A stretch of 17,548 bases of DNA from a bacterium (GTDB taxonomy: Bacteria > Patescibacteriota > Minisyncoccia > UBA6257 > 02-FULL-45-10c): assembly GCA_030646555.1 (NCBI GenBank), contig JAUSKP010000024.1, forward strand, positions 1 to 17,548. The letters are read 5' to 3'. This document shows, in pieces, positions 1 to 6,189 of the stretch. Positions within the stretch are counted from its first letter, which is position 1. Each line of letters opens with the position of its first letter. Position numbers and translations under genes: made by a program. The notes beneath the pieces are model-generated. The model made no database searches. It was not told the origin of the DNA and saw nothing but the letters and a program-made list of their open reading frames with translations.

Positions 1-7
1 ATAAAAT

Positions 8-76
8 CTGTCATTCCGGCCTAAGAGCCGGAATCTAGGTTGGGGACTGGATTCCAAATCAAGTTTGGAATGACAG
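8..76. repeat. Palindromic element, GTCATTCC family, copy 1
   Basis: The element begins CTGTCATTCCGG and ends TGGAATGACAG. It has an internal hairpin (CCGG..CCGG arms near 15-32) and a second GGATTCC/GGAAT arm pair. A further lone right end (CGGAATGACAG) lies at 87-97, so this is a pile-up of one whole copy and one remnant. The remnant ends about 11 bp before the tyrS start codon. No coding potential is visible. Confidence 0.75.
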
Positions 77-107
77 ATAAATAATTCGGAATGACAGAAA
101 ATACATT

Positions 108-1388
108 ATGAATTTATACGATGAACTAAAAGAAAGAGGCCTTATTTTTCAGACTTCCAACGAAGAAGCCGTGAAAGAATATTTATCCAAGAAAGGCGGA
201 AGATTTTATATTGGTTTTGATCCGACTGCGGAAAGTTTGCATGCCGGCAGTTTGCTACCGATAATTTTTATGAAAAGGCTTGAAAAAGCCGGATTAAGAC
301 CGATTGTGCTTGTGGGCGGAGCAACCGGGCTTATCGGTGATCCCAGTGGAAAATCTCAGGAAAGAAATCTTTTGGATTTGAAAACCGTTAAACGAAATGT
401 CTGCGGACTAAAGAAACAACTTTCTAGTTTTTTTCCGCCAGCTGGCGGATTTGGCCGTTTTTTTGGTAAAAGCAGTGTTATGTTCGTAAATAATTATGAC
501 TGGATAAAAAATATATCTCTAGTTGATATTCTTCGTGATATAGGAAAACACTTCACTATAAACGAAATGATCAGTAAGGAGTCCGTGCAAAAAAGAATGG
601 CAACGGGCATTTCTTTTACGGAATTTACTTATATGATTTTGCAGGCCATTGATTTTTTGAATTTATTTAAAAAATATAATTGTGTTTTGCAGGTGGGCGG
701 AAGTGATCAGTGGGGCAATATGATTGCCGGAGTGGAACTCATCAGAAAAAAGATTAGCAAAGAAGGATTAGTTTTGAGCATGCCCTTGGTCATAAAAGCA
801 GATGGCACAAAATTTGGAAAAAGCGAAAGTGGAGCGGTGTGGCTGGATGCCACGATGACTTCGCCATACCATTTTTATCAATTTTGGATAAATACAGACG
901 ATGCAAGTGTTGGTAAATTCTTGAAATATTTTACCTTTTTGTCTTTGGAAGAAATTAAAAAATTGGAAGTATTAGTGGCAACGGAGCCGGAAAAAAGAGA
1001 AGCCCAGAAAGTTTTGGCGAGAGAAGTGACTAAATTCGTGCATGGTGAAAGCGCGGCAGATTCTGCTGAAAAAATTTCAACACTTTTATTTTCAGGAAAA
1101 GTTAGGGATCTGAGCAGTAGAGAATTATCAGAAGTTTTTTCCGGAAGCGCGGTCAAAGAAATGGCAAAATTTGAAGAAATGCCGATCGCGGACTTTTTGG
1201 TTGGCGCCAAAGTGGTGGATTCCAAAAGGCAGGCGAGAGAAGACGTGGAAAACAAAGCTATTGAAATAAACGGGGAGAAAGTTTTGGAACTGGAATATAA
1301 AGTTAGCAAGAAAGATACGTTGCAAGGAAAATATATTTTGATAAAAAGAGGGAAGAAGGATTATCACTTTATTAAGTTAACGAGTTAA
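108..1388 (+). CDS. tyrS: Tyrosyl-tRNA synthetase
   Basis: This cytoplasmic class I enzyme charges tRNA-Tyr with tyrosine at the cost of ATP. The Rossmann fold begins near residue 30. The HIGH-type signature is H45-A-G-S48, a variant of the usual HxGH or HxGN. The downstream pattern VGGATGLIGDPSGK is typical of bacterial TyrRS. Tyrosine-pocket motifs NNYDW, GISFTEF and QVGGSDQWGN are all present, and the KMSKS-type loop is K235-F-G-K-S239. The C-terminal S4-like RNA-binding domain covers about residues 350-426. The length of 426 aa is normal. The stretch between KKQL and NNYDW is about six residues longer than in E. coli or Geobacillus, and it is encoded by a perfect palindrome (434-449). The start has no visible Shine-Dalgarno. 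The M50 protease gene follows 22 bp downstream and may be co-transcribed. Confidence 0.97.
   Translation: MNLYDELKERGLIFQTSNEEAVKEYLSKKGGRFYIGFDPTAESLHAGSLLPIIFMKRLEKAGLRPIVLVGGATGLIGDPSGKSQERNLLDLKTVKRNVCGLKKQLSSFFPPAGGFGRFFGKSSVMFVNNYDWIKNISLVDILRDIGKHFTINEMISKESVQKRMATGISFTEFTYMILQAIDFLNLFKKYNCVLQVGGSDQWGNMIAGVELIRKKISKEGLVLSMPLVIKADGTKFGKSESGAVWLDATMTSPYHFYQFWINTDDASVGKFLKYFTFLSLEEIKKLEVLVATEPEKREAQKVLAREVTKFVHGESAADSAEKISTLLFSGKVRDLSSRELSEVFSGSAVKEMAKFEEMPIADFLVGAKVVDSKRQAREDVENKAIEINGEKVLELEYKVSKKDTLQGKYILIKRGKKDYHFIKLTS
434..449. repeat. 16-bp palindrome inside tyrS
   Basis: TCCGCCAGCTGGCGGA is a perfect palindrome lying in frame within tyrS, with T-rich runs on both sides (427-434 and 458-464). 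It encodes part of a P-P-A-G-G-F stretch that shorter TyrRS proteins lack. From memory, palindromes of this kind recur between genes in CPR genomes, which would make this a palindromic element inserted within a reading frame. That reading is inference. Confidence 0.6.
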
Positions 1389-1410
1389 AAAGTTAAAGGG
1401 TTAACGAATT

Positions 1411-2064
1411 ATGAGCGAACAACTTCTAGGACAGATCTACCAGGTAATTGTTTTAATTTTTTTAGTAATTATCCACGAGGTCTCTCATGGTTTGATGGCA
1501 TATAGATTGGGCGATAACACCGCCAAAGAAATGGGAAGGCTGACTTTGAATCCAATAAAACACTTAGAATTTTTTGGTTCATTTTTAGTGCCGTTCCTTT
1601 TTATTATCACCGGCAGTTCTTTTATTTTGGGCTGGGCTAAGCCGGTGCCGTTCAATCCCTACAATTTAAAAAATCCAAAAAGAGATGGGGCATTGATCGC
1701 TCTCGCGGGACCGGTTTCAAATTTTTTGATAGCTATAATATTTGGATTATTTGTCAGGCTGATGGTTGCTTTTACGCCAATTGCCGCAAATCCGGTTTTA
1801 TACAATATATACGGTCTTTTTAATATTGTTATTTTCGTGAGCGTGTTTTTAGCCTTTTTTAACCTAATACCAATTCCGCCATTTGACGGATCAAGAATCG
1901 TTTTGGCTTTTTTGCATGGAGAAGCGGAAAAATTTTGGCTGAGAATGGAACATTACGGGACACTTTTAATAATCATTCTTTTGTTCGGAGGAATGCTAAA
2001 TTTTTTGTTTCCGTTCGTTGTTTCTGTGTATAGCTTGATAGTCGGACCGGCTGCGATTTTGTAG
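1411..2064 (+). CDS. Site-2-protease family intramembrane metalloprotease (M50)
   Basis: This is a 217-aa polytopic membrane protein of the M50 family. The zinc site is H22-E-V-S-H26 in the first membrane helix, followed by the G-R-L-T-L-N-P motif common to the short bacterial S2P group. LAGPVSN opens a further helix, and N151-L-I-P-I-P-P-F-D159-G160 supplies the third zinc ligand (NPDG-type motif). There is no PDZ domain, so it belongs to the short YwhC/SpoIVFB-like class rather than RseP. Members of the family cut membrane-bound substrates within the bilayer, but the substrate here cannot be told. It starts 22 bp after tyrS. The junction (1370-1410) is a run of GTTAA repeats that also forms the tyrS C-terminus. 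A weak AAAGGG lies about 12 bp before the ATG. It ends in TAG. Confidence 0.9.
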   Translation: MSEQLLGQIYQVIVLIFLVIIHEVSHGLMAYRLGDNTAKEMGRLTLNPIKHLEFFGSFLVPFLFIITGSSFILGWAKPVPFNPYNLKNPKRDGALIALAGPVSNFLIAIIFGLFVRLMVAFTPIAANPVLYNIYGLFNIVIFVSVFLAFFNLIPIPPFDGSRIVLAFLHGEAEKFWLRMEHYGTLLIIILLFGGMLNFLFPFVVSVYSLIVGPAAIL

Positions 2065-2096
2065 TATTTGAAATAAAAAGTAATCAACGAATAACG

Positions 2097-2116
2097 CCTG
2101 CCTGCCGGCAGGCAGG
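2097..2116. repeat. 20-bp perfect palindrome
   Basis: CCTGCCTGCCGGCAGGCAGG is fully self-complementary and stands 33 bp after the M50 gene stop. It has no T-run on either side, so it is not a typical intrinsic terminator, though it would form a strong RNA hairpin. It appears to be a separate palindrome type from the GTCATT elements. Confidence 0.7.
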
Positions 2117-2141
2117 AATTAGTACGAATTTACGAATAAAT

Positions 2142-2249
2142 CTGTCATTGCGAGTGCCGCCGAAGTCATCGCTACGCGAGATCTGGCGAAGACATGACAA
2201 TCTCGTAAATAAAATAGATTGCCGCGTCGCAGACTCCTCGCAATGACAG
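2142..2249. repeat. Palindromic element, GTCATTGCGAG family, copy 1
   Basis: The ends are CTGTCATTGCGAG and CTCGCAATGACAG, with the family's AGATTGCCGCGTCGCAGACTC right arm. The left half is longer and more disordered than in the other copies and contains an internal ATGACAATCTCG, possibly a fragment of another copy. It lies in the 253-bp gap before the HAD gene. Confidence 0.8.
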
Positions 2250-2285
2250 AAAAATAAATAGTAAATATAAATTAAGTCGAGAATA

Positions 2286-2291
2286 TATAAT
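2286..2291 (+). promoter_or_regulatory. Predicted -10 box for the HAD phosphatase gene
   Basis: TATAAT matches the consensus exactly. Initiation about 7 bp downstream (near 2298-2299) would make the shared 19-nt leader the whole 5' untranslated region. No convincing -35 box is seen. The cupin gene on the other strand has the same arrangement. Confidence 0.5.
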
Positions 2292-2298
2292 AATTATT

Positions 2299-2320
2299 GA
2301 ATTTCTACTGACCCGGTATG
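2299..2320 (+). repeat. Shared 22-bp leader, copy at the HAD gene
   Basis: This 22-bp block ends in the HAD start codon (2318-2320) and contains CTACTGACCCGGT. It is identical, in inverted orientation, to 3761-3782, which ends in the start codon of the cupin gene. It has no Shine-Dalgarno motif. Confidence 0.85.
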
Positions 2321-3061
2321 CAAATTAAAAATCCAAAGATTGCCATATTTGATCTTGATAATACGCTTTCTGAAAGCCGGTCCCGCATAGATGCGGAAAT
2401 GGCTGAATTGATTTGCGCTCTTTTGGATAAAATGTCCGTTGCCGTGATCTCCGGCGCATCATTTTCTTATTTTGATAAACAATTATTATCTCAACTTTCC
2501 TGTATGGAAAAATTTGACCGGCTTTTTATTTTACCGACAAGCGGAGCGGAACTTTGGGCTCATAAGGAAAATAGATGGAATATGATCTATAAAGATTCCA
2601 TGCCCGATGATCTTAAGAAAAAGGCGACTGACGCAGTGGCTTCTGTGGCGGGCATTAAGGCGGAGGACAGGAAAAAATATATAGACGATAGGGGAACCCA
2701 GATCACTTATGCCGGACTCGGCGCGGACGCATCAATGGAAGAAAAGAAAAAATATGATCCCGACCAGCTAAAAAGAAGGAAATTTATTTCCGAGATCAAA
2801 GATCTTTTGCCCGAATTTTCTTTGCGTATAGGGGGGACTTCGTCTATAGATATAACCGTAAAAGGCGTTGATAAATCTTTTGGAATAAAGAGGCTGTTTT
2901 CATTTGTCGGAATAAATTCACAAGACGCAGTTTTTATCGGGGATGCCTTATATGAAGGTGGAAACGATGAATCCGTAAAGAATATAGAAGGCGTGAGAAT
3001 AATTGAAACCAGCGGCCCGGAACATACCAAAAATATAATAAGAGAGCTTGTGAAAATCTAG
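2318..3061 (+). CDS. HAD-IIB family phosphatase, phosphomannomutase-like
   Basis: This is a 247-aa cytoplasmic HAD-superfamily enzyme of the IIB (Cof/PMM) branch. Motif I is F-D12-L-D14-N-T-L (nucleophile and acid/base aspartates). Motif II is V-I-S-G-A-S near residue 45. The cap domain carries D-R-G-T-Q-I-T-Y, matching the substrate-loop R-G-T-x-I of eukaryotic-type phosphomannomutase. GGTSSIDIT followed by KGVDKSFG supplies the motif III lysine. Motif IV is G208-D-A-L-Y-E-G-G-N-D217, and SGPEHT is also PMM-like. It may be a sugar-phosphate phosphatase or a mutase; sequence alone does not decide. It faces a cupin glucose-6-phosphate isomerase, which suggests sugar-phosphate metabolism. It shares leader and tail sequence with that gene. 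It ends in TAG. Confidence 0.82.
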   Translation: MQIKNPKIAIFDLDNTLSESRSRIDAEMAELICALLDKMSVAVISGASFSYFDKQLLSQLSCMEKFDRLFILPTSGAELWAHKENRWNMIYKDSMPDDLKKKATDAVASVAGIKAEDRKKYIDDRGTQITYAGLGADASMEEKKKYDPDQLKRRKFISEIKDLLPEFSLRIGGTSSIDITVKGVDKSFGIKRLFSFVGINSQDAVFIGDALYEGGNDESVKNIEGVRIIETSGPEHTKNIIRELVKI

Positions 3062-3067
3062 CTTTTT

Positions 3068-3087
3068 ATCCCGCACCTTTCGAGAAT
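3068..3087 (+). repeat. Shared 20-bp tail, copy after the HAD gene
   Basis: This block lies 7 bp after the HAD stop codon and begins ATCCCGCACCTTTC. It matches 3182-3201 in inverted orientation at 19 of 20 positions. In the cupin gene the same sequence encodes the final residues N-P-A-P-F-K-N. The two arms are separated by 94 bp and could pair in RNA, but there is no classical terminator. Confidence 0.75.
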
Positions 3088-3175
3088 ATCATTTATTTGT
3101 TGCATGATATTTTTTTATTATATATATATCCTAAACACCATATAGAGCGGGATTATGCTTTCTAAAGTTCATTTT

Positions 3176-3763
3176 CTAATAATTCTTGAAAGGTGCGGGA
3201 TTTATTTTAGGAACGGAAGAATAATTTGGATTTTTTTGAAAGGCTGTTTTGCCATTTTTTTCTATAACATAATATCCTGCGCCGTGAAGTTTTTTGAATG
3301 GTTTGTAATCAGCGTGTCCCGGCATTGAGACCGATTTTTTACCCTTAAAATTTACCGGACTATTATCAGAAGCTACGAGCCAAGTTTTTCCGGTATTTAC
3401 CAAAAGATGCCCCCATCCGCTCGGAATGAAAACTTTATCGCCGGTTTTTACTTTTATTGCTTTGAAATTTTTTATCTCCGCATCGATCGGCTTGCCGTTC
3501 CTATCTTTTTTCCTTTCTTGCATTATTACAAAGCCATTTCCTTGCAGGATTGTGTAAGTTTCTTCCAATTTTCCAATATGATAATGTCCGTATGTTTTTA
3601 TATATTCTTTGCCGATCTTTCCCGGCTCCAGCACGGTTATGTTTGTTTTATTTTTTCCGCCTCTTATCATAAAGTAATGAATTTTGGGTCCGGAGCTTTT
3701 AGGCGATAAAAGCACCTCCTTCATTTTTACATGTGATCTTTCAGCGTATGTATTTGATTTCAT
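3176..3763 (-). CDS. Cupin-type glucose-6-phosphate isomerase
   Basis: This 195-aa protein resembles the metal-dependent cupin phosphoglucose isomerase of Archaea (PGI cupin family), which interconverts glucose 6-phosphate and fructose 6-phosphate in the cytoplasm. The first cupin motif is G-H60-Y-H62 followed by E67/E68-T-Y and the turn LQGNGFVIMQ. The second is GDKVFIPSGWGH119LLVNTG. H60, H62, E67 or E68 and H119 would bind the metal. The unrelated classical PGI fold is not seen in this window. The start at 3763 coincides with the end of the shared 22-bp leader. The gene converges on the HAD phosphatase with 114 bp between stops. It ends in TAG, and its last codons lie within the shared tail repeat. 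Confidence 0.85.
   Translation of the reverse strand: MKSNTYAERSHVKMKEVLLSPKSSGPKIHYFMIRGGKNKTNITVLEPGKIGKEYIKTYGHYHIGKLEETYTILQGNGFVIMQERKKDRNGKPIDAEIKNFKAIKVKTGDKVFIPSGWGHLLVNTGKTWLVASDNSPVNFKGKKSVSMPGHADYKPFKKLHGAGYYVIEKNGKTAFQKNPNYSSVPKINPAPFKNY
3182..3201 (-). repeat. Shared 20-bp tail, copy inside the cupin gene end
   Basis: This is the inverted counterpart of 3068-3087 with one mismatch. Here it encodes the end of the cupin protein, whereas at the HAD gene it is non-coding. Confidence 0.75.
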
Positions 3764-3782
3764 ACCGGGTCAGTAGAAATTC
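3761..3782 (-). repeat. Shared 22-bp leader, copy at the cupin gene
   Basis: This is an exact inverted copy of 2299-2320, including the ATG of the cupin gene. In both places an AT-rich TATAAT stands a few bases upstream. Confidence 0.85.
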
Positions 3783-3787
3783 GATCA

Positions 3788-3793
3788 ATTATA
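3788..3793 (-). promoter_or_regulatory. Predicted -10 box for the cupin isomerase gene
   Basis: The minus strand reads ACTATATAATTG and contains TATAAT. Transcription would begin near 3781, at the edge of the shared leader, as in the HAD gene. The -35 region is poor. Confidence 0.45.
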
Positions 3794-3910
3794 TAGTACG
3801 ACTTTTTAATATTTATCCTCTCACCTACACATAGGTGCGGGGATGTACTTAACTATTTTTATTTCCGGAAAGTGATTATTTACAGATTGCGCCCCGCTAA
3901 GCGGGGCCAA

Positions 3911-3933
3911 TCGAATTTTCACTGCCCGGCATA
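3911..3933 (+). repeat. Degraded third copy of the shared leader
   Basis: TCGAATTTTCACTGCCCGG resembles the cupin leader TCGAATTTCTACTGACCCGG, with a CT/TC swap and one deleted A, and ATA stands where the ATG would be. The following reading frame closes at once. It looks like the relic of a former gene start. Confidence 0.4.
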
Positions 3934-4131
3934 AAATAATTATAAAGCATTTTTTATTTTTAGGCTAAAACATTTTGCTCTGCAAAATGTTCGCCCGATT
4001 AAATTTATTTTAACAAATTTAATTTAGGGCACTTGCATTATTTTTTACAGGAGGTCTAATTAAGGTATATAGAACATTGATAATGTATCTCGCATAGGGT
4101 GAGATAAATATTGGTTAGAGGGGTGATAGTC

Positions 4132-5121
4132 ATGAAAAAGTTGATAGCAGTAGCGGTGCTTATTATGCCGTTTCTATTTTCCGGTTGCGCTTCAATCGGC
4201 AGACAGAAAGCGGTGGCTACTCAGCCGCAGTCAGTTTTGGCGGCGTTTCGGTCGCGCGAGTTTAAAAATGACTCGGTTAATGTGGTTTATCTGCAGAAAT
4301 CTACAGCGACAGCGGACGTGGTTGCCGTGATTTCAATTTCCGGAGAAATAGGCGAAGAAGAGGACTCAAGCATGATCGGGAATCTAAAAATGATGCTCCG
4401 GGTTGCGCGCGAAGATTATCGCGTAAAAGCGGTCATCTTGAAAGTTCAAAGTCCGGGCGGCTCGGTGAATGCCTCTGATCTTATGTGGAATGAGGTGATG
4501 AAGTTCAAAAAGTCCGGCAAGCCCGTCGTGGCATTTTTTAACGGCATGGCGGCTTCGGGCGGGTATTATATTTCCGTTCCCGCGGATAAGATCGTCGCCA
4601 CCCCCGAAACTGAAACCGGAAGCATCGGCGTGATTATGTATGTGTCCGACATTTCCGGCAAGCTAAAAAAGGAAGGCGTGAAATATACGGTTATCAAATC
4701 AGGCGCCAACAAAGATATGCTCTCGCCCTTAGGGCCGCCCACGAAAGAAGCCATGGAAATTATGAAGAAAATTATTGATAGTTCATATGAACGCTTTGTC
4801 CAAAAAGTGGCTCAAGGCAGGCATATGGATTCGTCAATAGTCCGCATTTTGGCTGACGGCAGGATCTATGATGCCGAGCAAGCTTTGAAACATAAGCTTA
4901 TTGATCAGATCGGCTACATTGAAGATTCTTTCGATGTTGCAAAGACGCTTGCTTCTGTAAATGACGCCTCATTGATTGAACTCAAAAGCAAAAAAAGCGC
5001 TGTACCTGACTTTTTTGCGATGCTTAATGGCAAGTCGTCAATGGATATTGACAGGCAGTGCTTTCCGTTAAGGAATGGCTTATATTTCCTGTGGAAAGTC
5101 AGCGACTGCAATCTAAAGTAG
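4132..5121 (+). CDS. sppA: Signal peptide peptidase SppA-type S49 protease, lipoprotein
   Basis: This is a membrane-attached serine protease of the S49 family, which in bacteria degrades cleaved signal peptides and other membrane peptides. From the ATG at 4132 the product is 329 aa. A hydrophobic signal ends in L-F-S-G-C19, a near-lipobox, so the protein is probably lipid-anchored. The S49 core runs from about residue 55 to 285. The nucleophile is S142 in MAASGGYY and the likely general base is K194 in GANKD. The 52-residue gap equals that between S147 and K199 in Bacillus SppA. An upstream in-frame TTG at 4111 is rejected because GAGGGGTGA stands just before 4132. This is the only clear Shine-Dalgarno in the window, and by eye the gene is more GC-rich than its neighbours, so transfer is possible. 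A terminator follows directly. Confidence 0.92.
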   Translation: MKKLIAVAVLIMPFLFSGCASIGRQKAVATQPQSVLAAFRSREFKNDSVNVVYLQKSTATADVVAVISISGEIGEEEDSSMIGNLKMMLRVAREDYRVKAVILKVQSPGGSVNASDLMWNEVMKFKKSGKPVVAFFNGMAASGGYYISVPADKIVATPETETGSIGVIMYVSDISGKLKKEGVKYTVIKSGANKDMLSPLGPPTKEAMEIMKKIIDSSYERFVQKVAQGRHMDSSIVRILADGRIYDAEQALKHKLIDQIGYIEDSFDVAKTLASVNDASLIELKSKKSAVPDFFAMLNGKSSMDIDRQCFPLRNGLYFLWKVSDCNLK

Positions 5122-5133
5122 TTTTTTTAAAAC

Positions 5134-5173
5134 AAGCGCCTCAGACACACCGTGTGTCGTGGCGCTTTTTATT
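5134..5173 (+). terminator. Intrinsic terminator after sppA
   Basis: The arms AAGCGCC..GACACA and TGTGTC..GGCGCTT form a long stem with a small internal loop, followed by TTTTTATT. It separates sppA from the str operon. Confidence 0.85.
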
Positions 5174-5195
5174 CCCCACATAAATTTATGTGGGG
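5174..5195. repeat. 22-bp perfect palindrome
   Basis: The arms CCCCACATAAA and TTTATGTGGGG are perfectly complementary with no spacer. The site follows the sppA terminator directly and is followed by an AT-rich run, so it could act as a second terminator or a DNA-binding site before the str promoter. Confidence 0.6.
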
Positions 5196-5231
5196 GATTT
5201 ATTTTTATTATAAAAATACCCATGTGCGGGG

Positions 5232-5261
5232 TTGACTAAAAAGCGATTTATTTGGTATATT
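5232..5261 (+). promoter_or_regulatory. Predicted promoter of the str operon
   Basis: TTGACT (5232-5237) and TATATT (5256-5261) are separated by 18 bp, close to the housekeeping sigma consensus. Initiation near 5269 would give a leader of about 20 nt before rpsL, with no Shine-Dalgarno. Confidence 0.7.
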
Positions 5262-5289
5262 ATAGAAACTTAATGTTAAATATTATTTT

Positions 5290-5703
5290 ATGCCGACAAT
5301 AAGACAACTAGTCAGAAAAGGAAGAAGTCCGAAAATTACAAAGACAAAGTCTCCGGCGCTTTTGCGTTATTTTAATACGATTCAAAACAGGCCTAAAAAA
5401 ACAGCGTCTCCATTTAAGAGGGGCGTTTGTTTGAAAGTTTTTACGACTACTCCGAAAAAACCAAACTCAGCTTTAAGAAAAGTTGCCCGTGTCCGTTTAA
5501 CTAACGGCATGGAAGTGACCGCTTATATTCCGGGTGAAGGACACAATTTGCAAGAACACTCTGTGGTAATGATCAGGGGCGGAAAAGTGAAAGATTTGCC
5601 TGGTGTTCGTTATCATATAGTAAGAGGAGTGCTGGATACCGGCGGAGTAGACAGACACCAACAGAGATCAAAATATGGCGCCAAAAGGCCAAAAAGTAAA
5701 TAA
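5290..5703 (+). CDS. rpsL: 30S ribosomal protein S12
   Basis: S12 sits at the decoding centre of the small subunit and governs accuracy. The core motifs KRGVC, TTTPKKPNSALRK and GEGHNLQEHS are intact, as are RGGKVKDLPGVRYH (with the Lys-Asp pair that is the usual methylthiolation site) and KYGAKRPK. K56/K57 match the lysines associated with streptomycin response. The protein is 137 aa against 124 in E. coli because of about 13 extra residues between residues 24 and 42 (RYFNTIQNRPKKTASPF). I recall similar extensions in CPR S12 proteins. It is first in the operon, 13 bp before rpsG. Confidence 0.98.
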   Translation: MPTIRQLVRKGRSPKITKTKSPALLRYFNTIQNRPKKTASPFKRGVCLKVFTTTPKKPNSALRKVARVRLTNGMEVTAYIPGEGHNLQEHSVVMIRGGKVKDLPGVRYHIVRGVLDTGGVDRHQQRSKYGAKRPKSK

Positions 5704-5716
5704 ATAATTTATTCAG

Positions 5717-6184
5717 ATGAGAAAAAAGAGAAATTACACAAGAGAACATTTGCCGGATTATAAATTCAATAGCGTTGTTATTGGACGTTTTATTAATTAT
5801 TTAATGGAAGATGGCAAGAAAGTTGTTGCCGAAAAATTGATGTATGACGCTTTAGATATTGTAAAAGAAAAAACCAAGGGCGATCCTATGGTCACTTTTG
5901 ATAAAGCTTTTGAAAATGTTTCTCCTTTAGTTGAAGTAGGCACCAAGAGAATTGGAGGCGCTAACTATCAAATTCCAAAAGAAGTGAGGCCGGAAAGAAA
6001 ATTCACTTTGGCCAGCCGATGGATCATTGAAGTGGCGAGAAATAAAAAGGGCAAATCTATGTCAGAAAAATTAGCTGAAGAATTTTTAGCCGCGGCCAAT
6101 AACGAAGGCGCTGCCGTTAAAAAGAAACAGGATACCCACAGAATGGCCGAAGCAAACAGGGCGTTCGCTCATTTTTCTAGATAA
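5717..6184 (+). CDS. rpsG: 30S ribosomal protein S7
   Basis: S7 nucleates assembly of the 3' domain of 16S rRNA and contacts tRNA at the exit site. At 155 aa it has the normal length. Family features include the N-terminal RKKR, the helix FINYLMEDGKKVVAEKLMYDA, the beta-hairpin VGTKRIGGANYQIPKEVRPER and the C-terminal KKKQDTHRMAEANRAFAHF. It lies between rpsL (13 bp) and the unrecognised 140-aa gene (5 bp). No Shine-Dalgarno is visible, so translation may be coupled. Confidence 0.98.
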   Translation: MRKKRNYTREHLPDYKFNSVVIGRFINYLMEDGKKVVAEKLMYDALDIVKEKTKGDPMVTFDKAFENVSPLVEVGTKRIGGANYQIPKEVRPERKFTLASRWIIEVARNKKGKSMSEKLAEEFLAAANNEGAAVKKKQDTHRMAEANRAFAHFSR

Positions 6185-6189
6185 ATTTT

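Larger units (their letters stand above)
3764..4131. other. 368-bp gene-free region rich in hairpins
   Basis: No gene is seen here. The region holds the cupin promoter; a small hairpin CACCT/AGGTG (3822-3837); a strong stem-loop at 3885-3912 with CCCCGC/GCGGGG arms extended by GATTG/CAATC; a degraded third copy of the shared leader (3911-3933); a hairpin AACATTTTGC/GCAAAATGTT (3969-3991); an AT-rich stem ATTAAATTT/AAATTTAAT closed by GCCC/GGGC (3993-4030); and two small stems before sppA (about 4075-4086 and 4087-4106). A possible weak sppA promoter is TTGCAT (4033) with TCTAAT (4055), spacer 16. An isolated AGGAGGT at 4050-4056 has no start codon at a workable distance. Confidence 0.6.

Noticed and set aside
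878..1309. 143-codon open frame on the minus strand opposite tyrS
   Set aside because: It lies wholly within a strongly conserved gene, has a low-complexity Ser/Phe-rich product and no start signals. It is a shadow of tyrS codon use.
3068..3201. Inverted tail repeats as a bidirectional terminator
   Set aside because: The arms are 94 bp apart, one is coding, and no T-run follows either arm.
4050..4056. AGGAGGT as a ribosome site for a leader peptide
   Set aside because: No ATG, GTG or TTG follows at a workable distance, and it is 75 bp from the sppA start.
4111..4131. TTG start 21 bp upstream for sppA
   Set aside because: It would cover the Shine-Dalgarno and add residues before a proper lipoprotein signal peptide. 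ATG 4132 fits both features.
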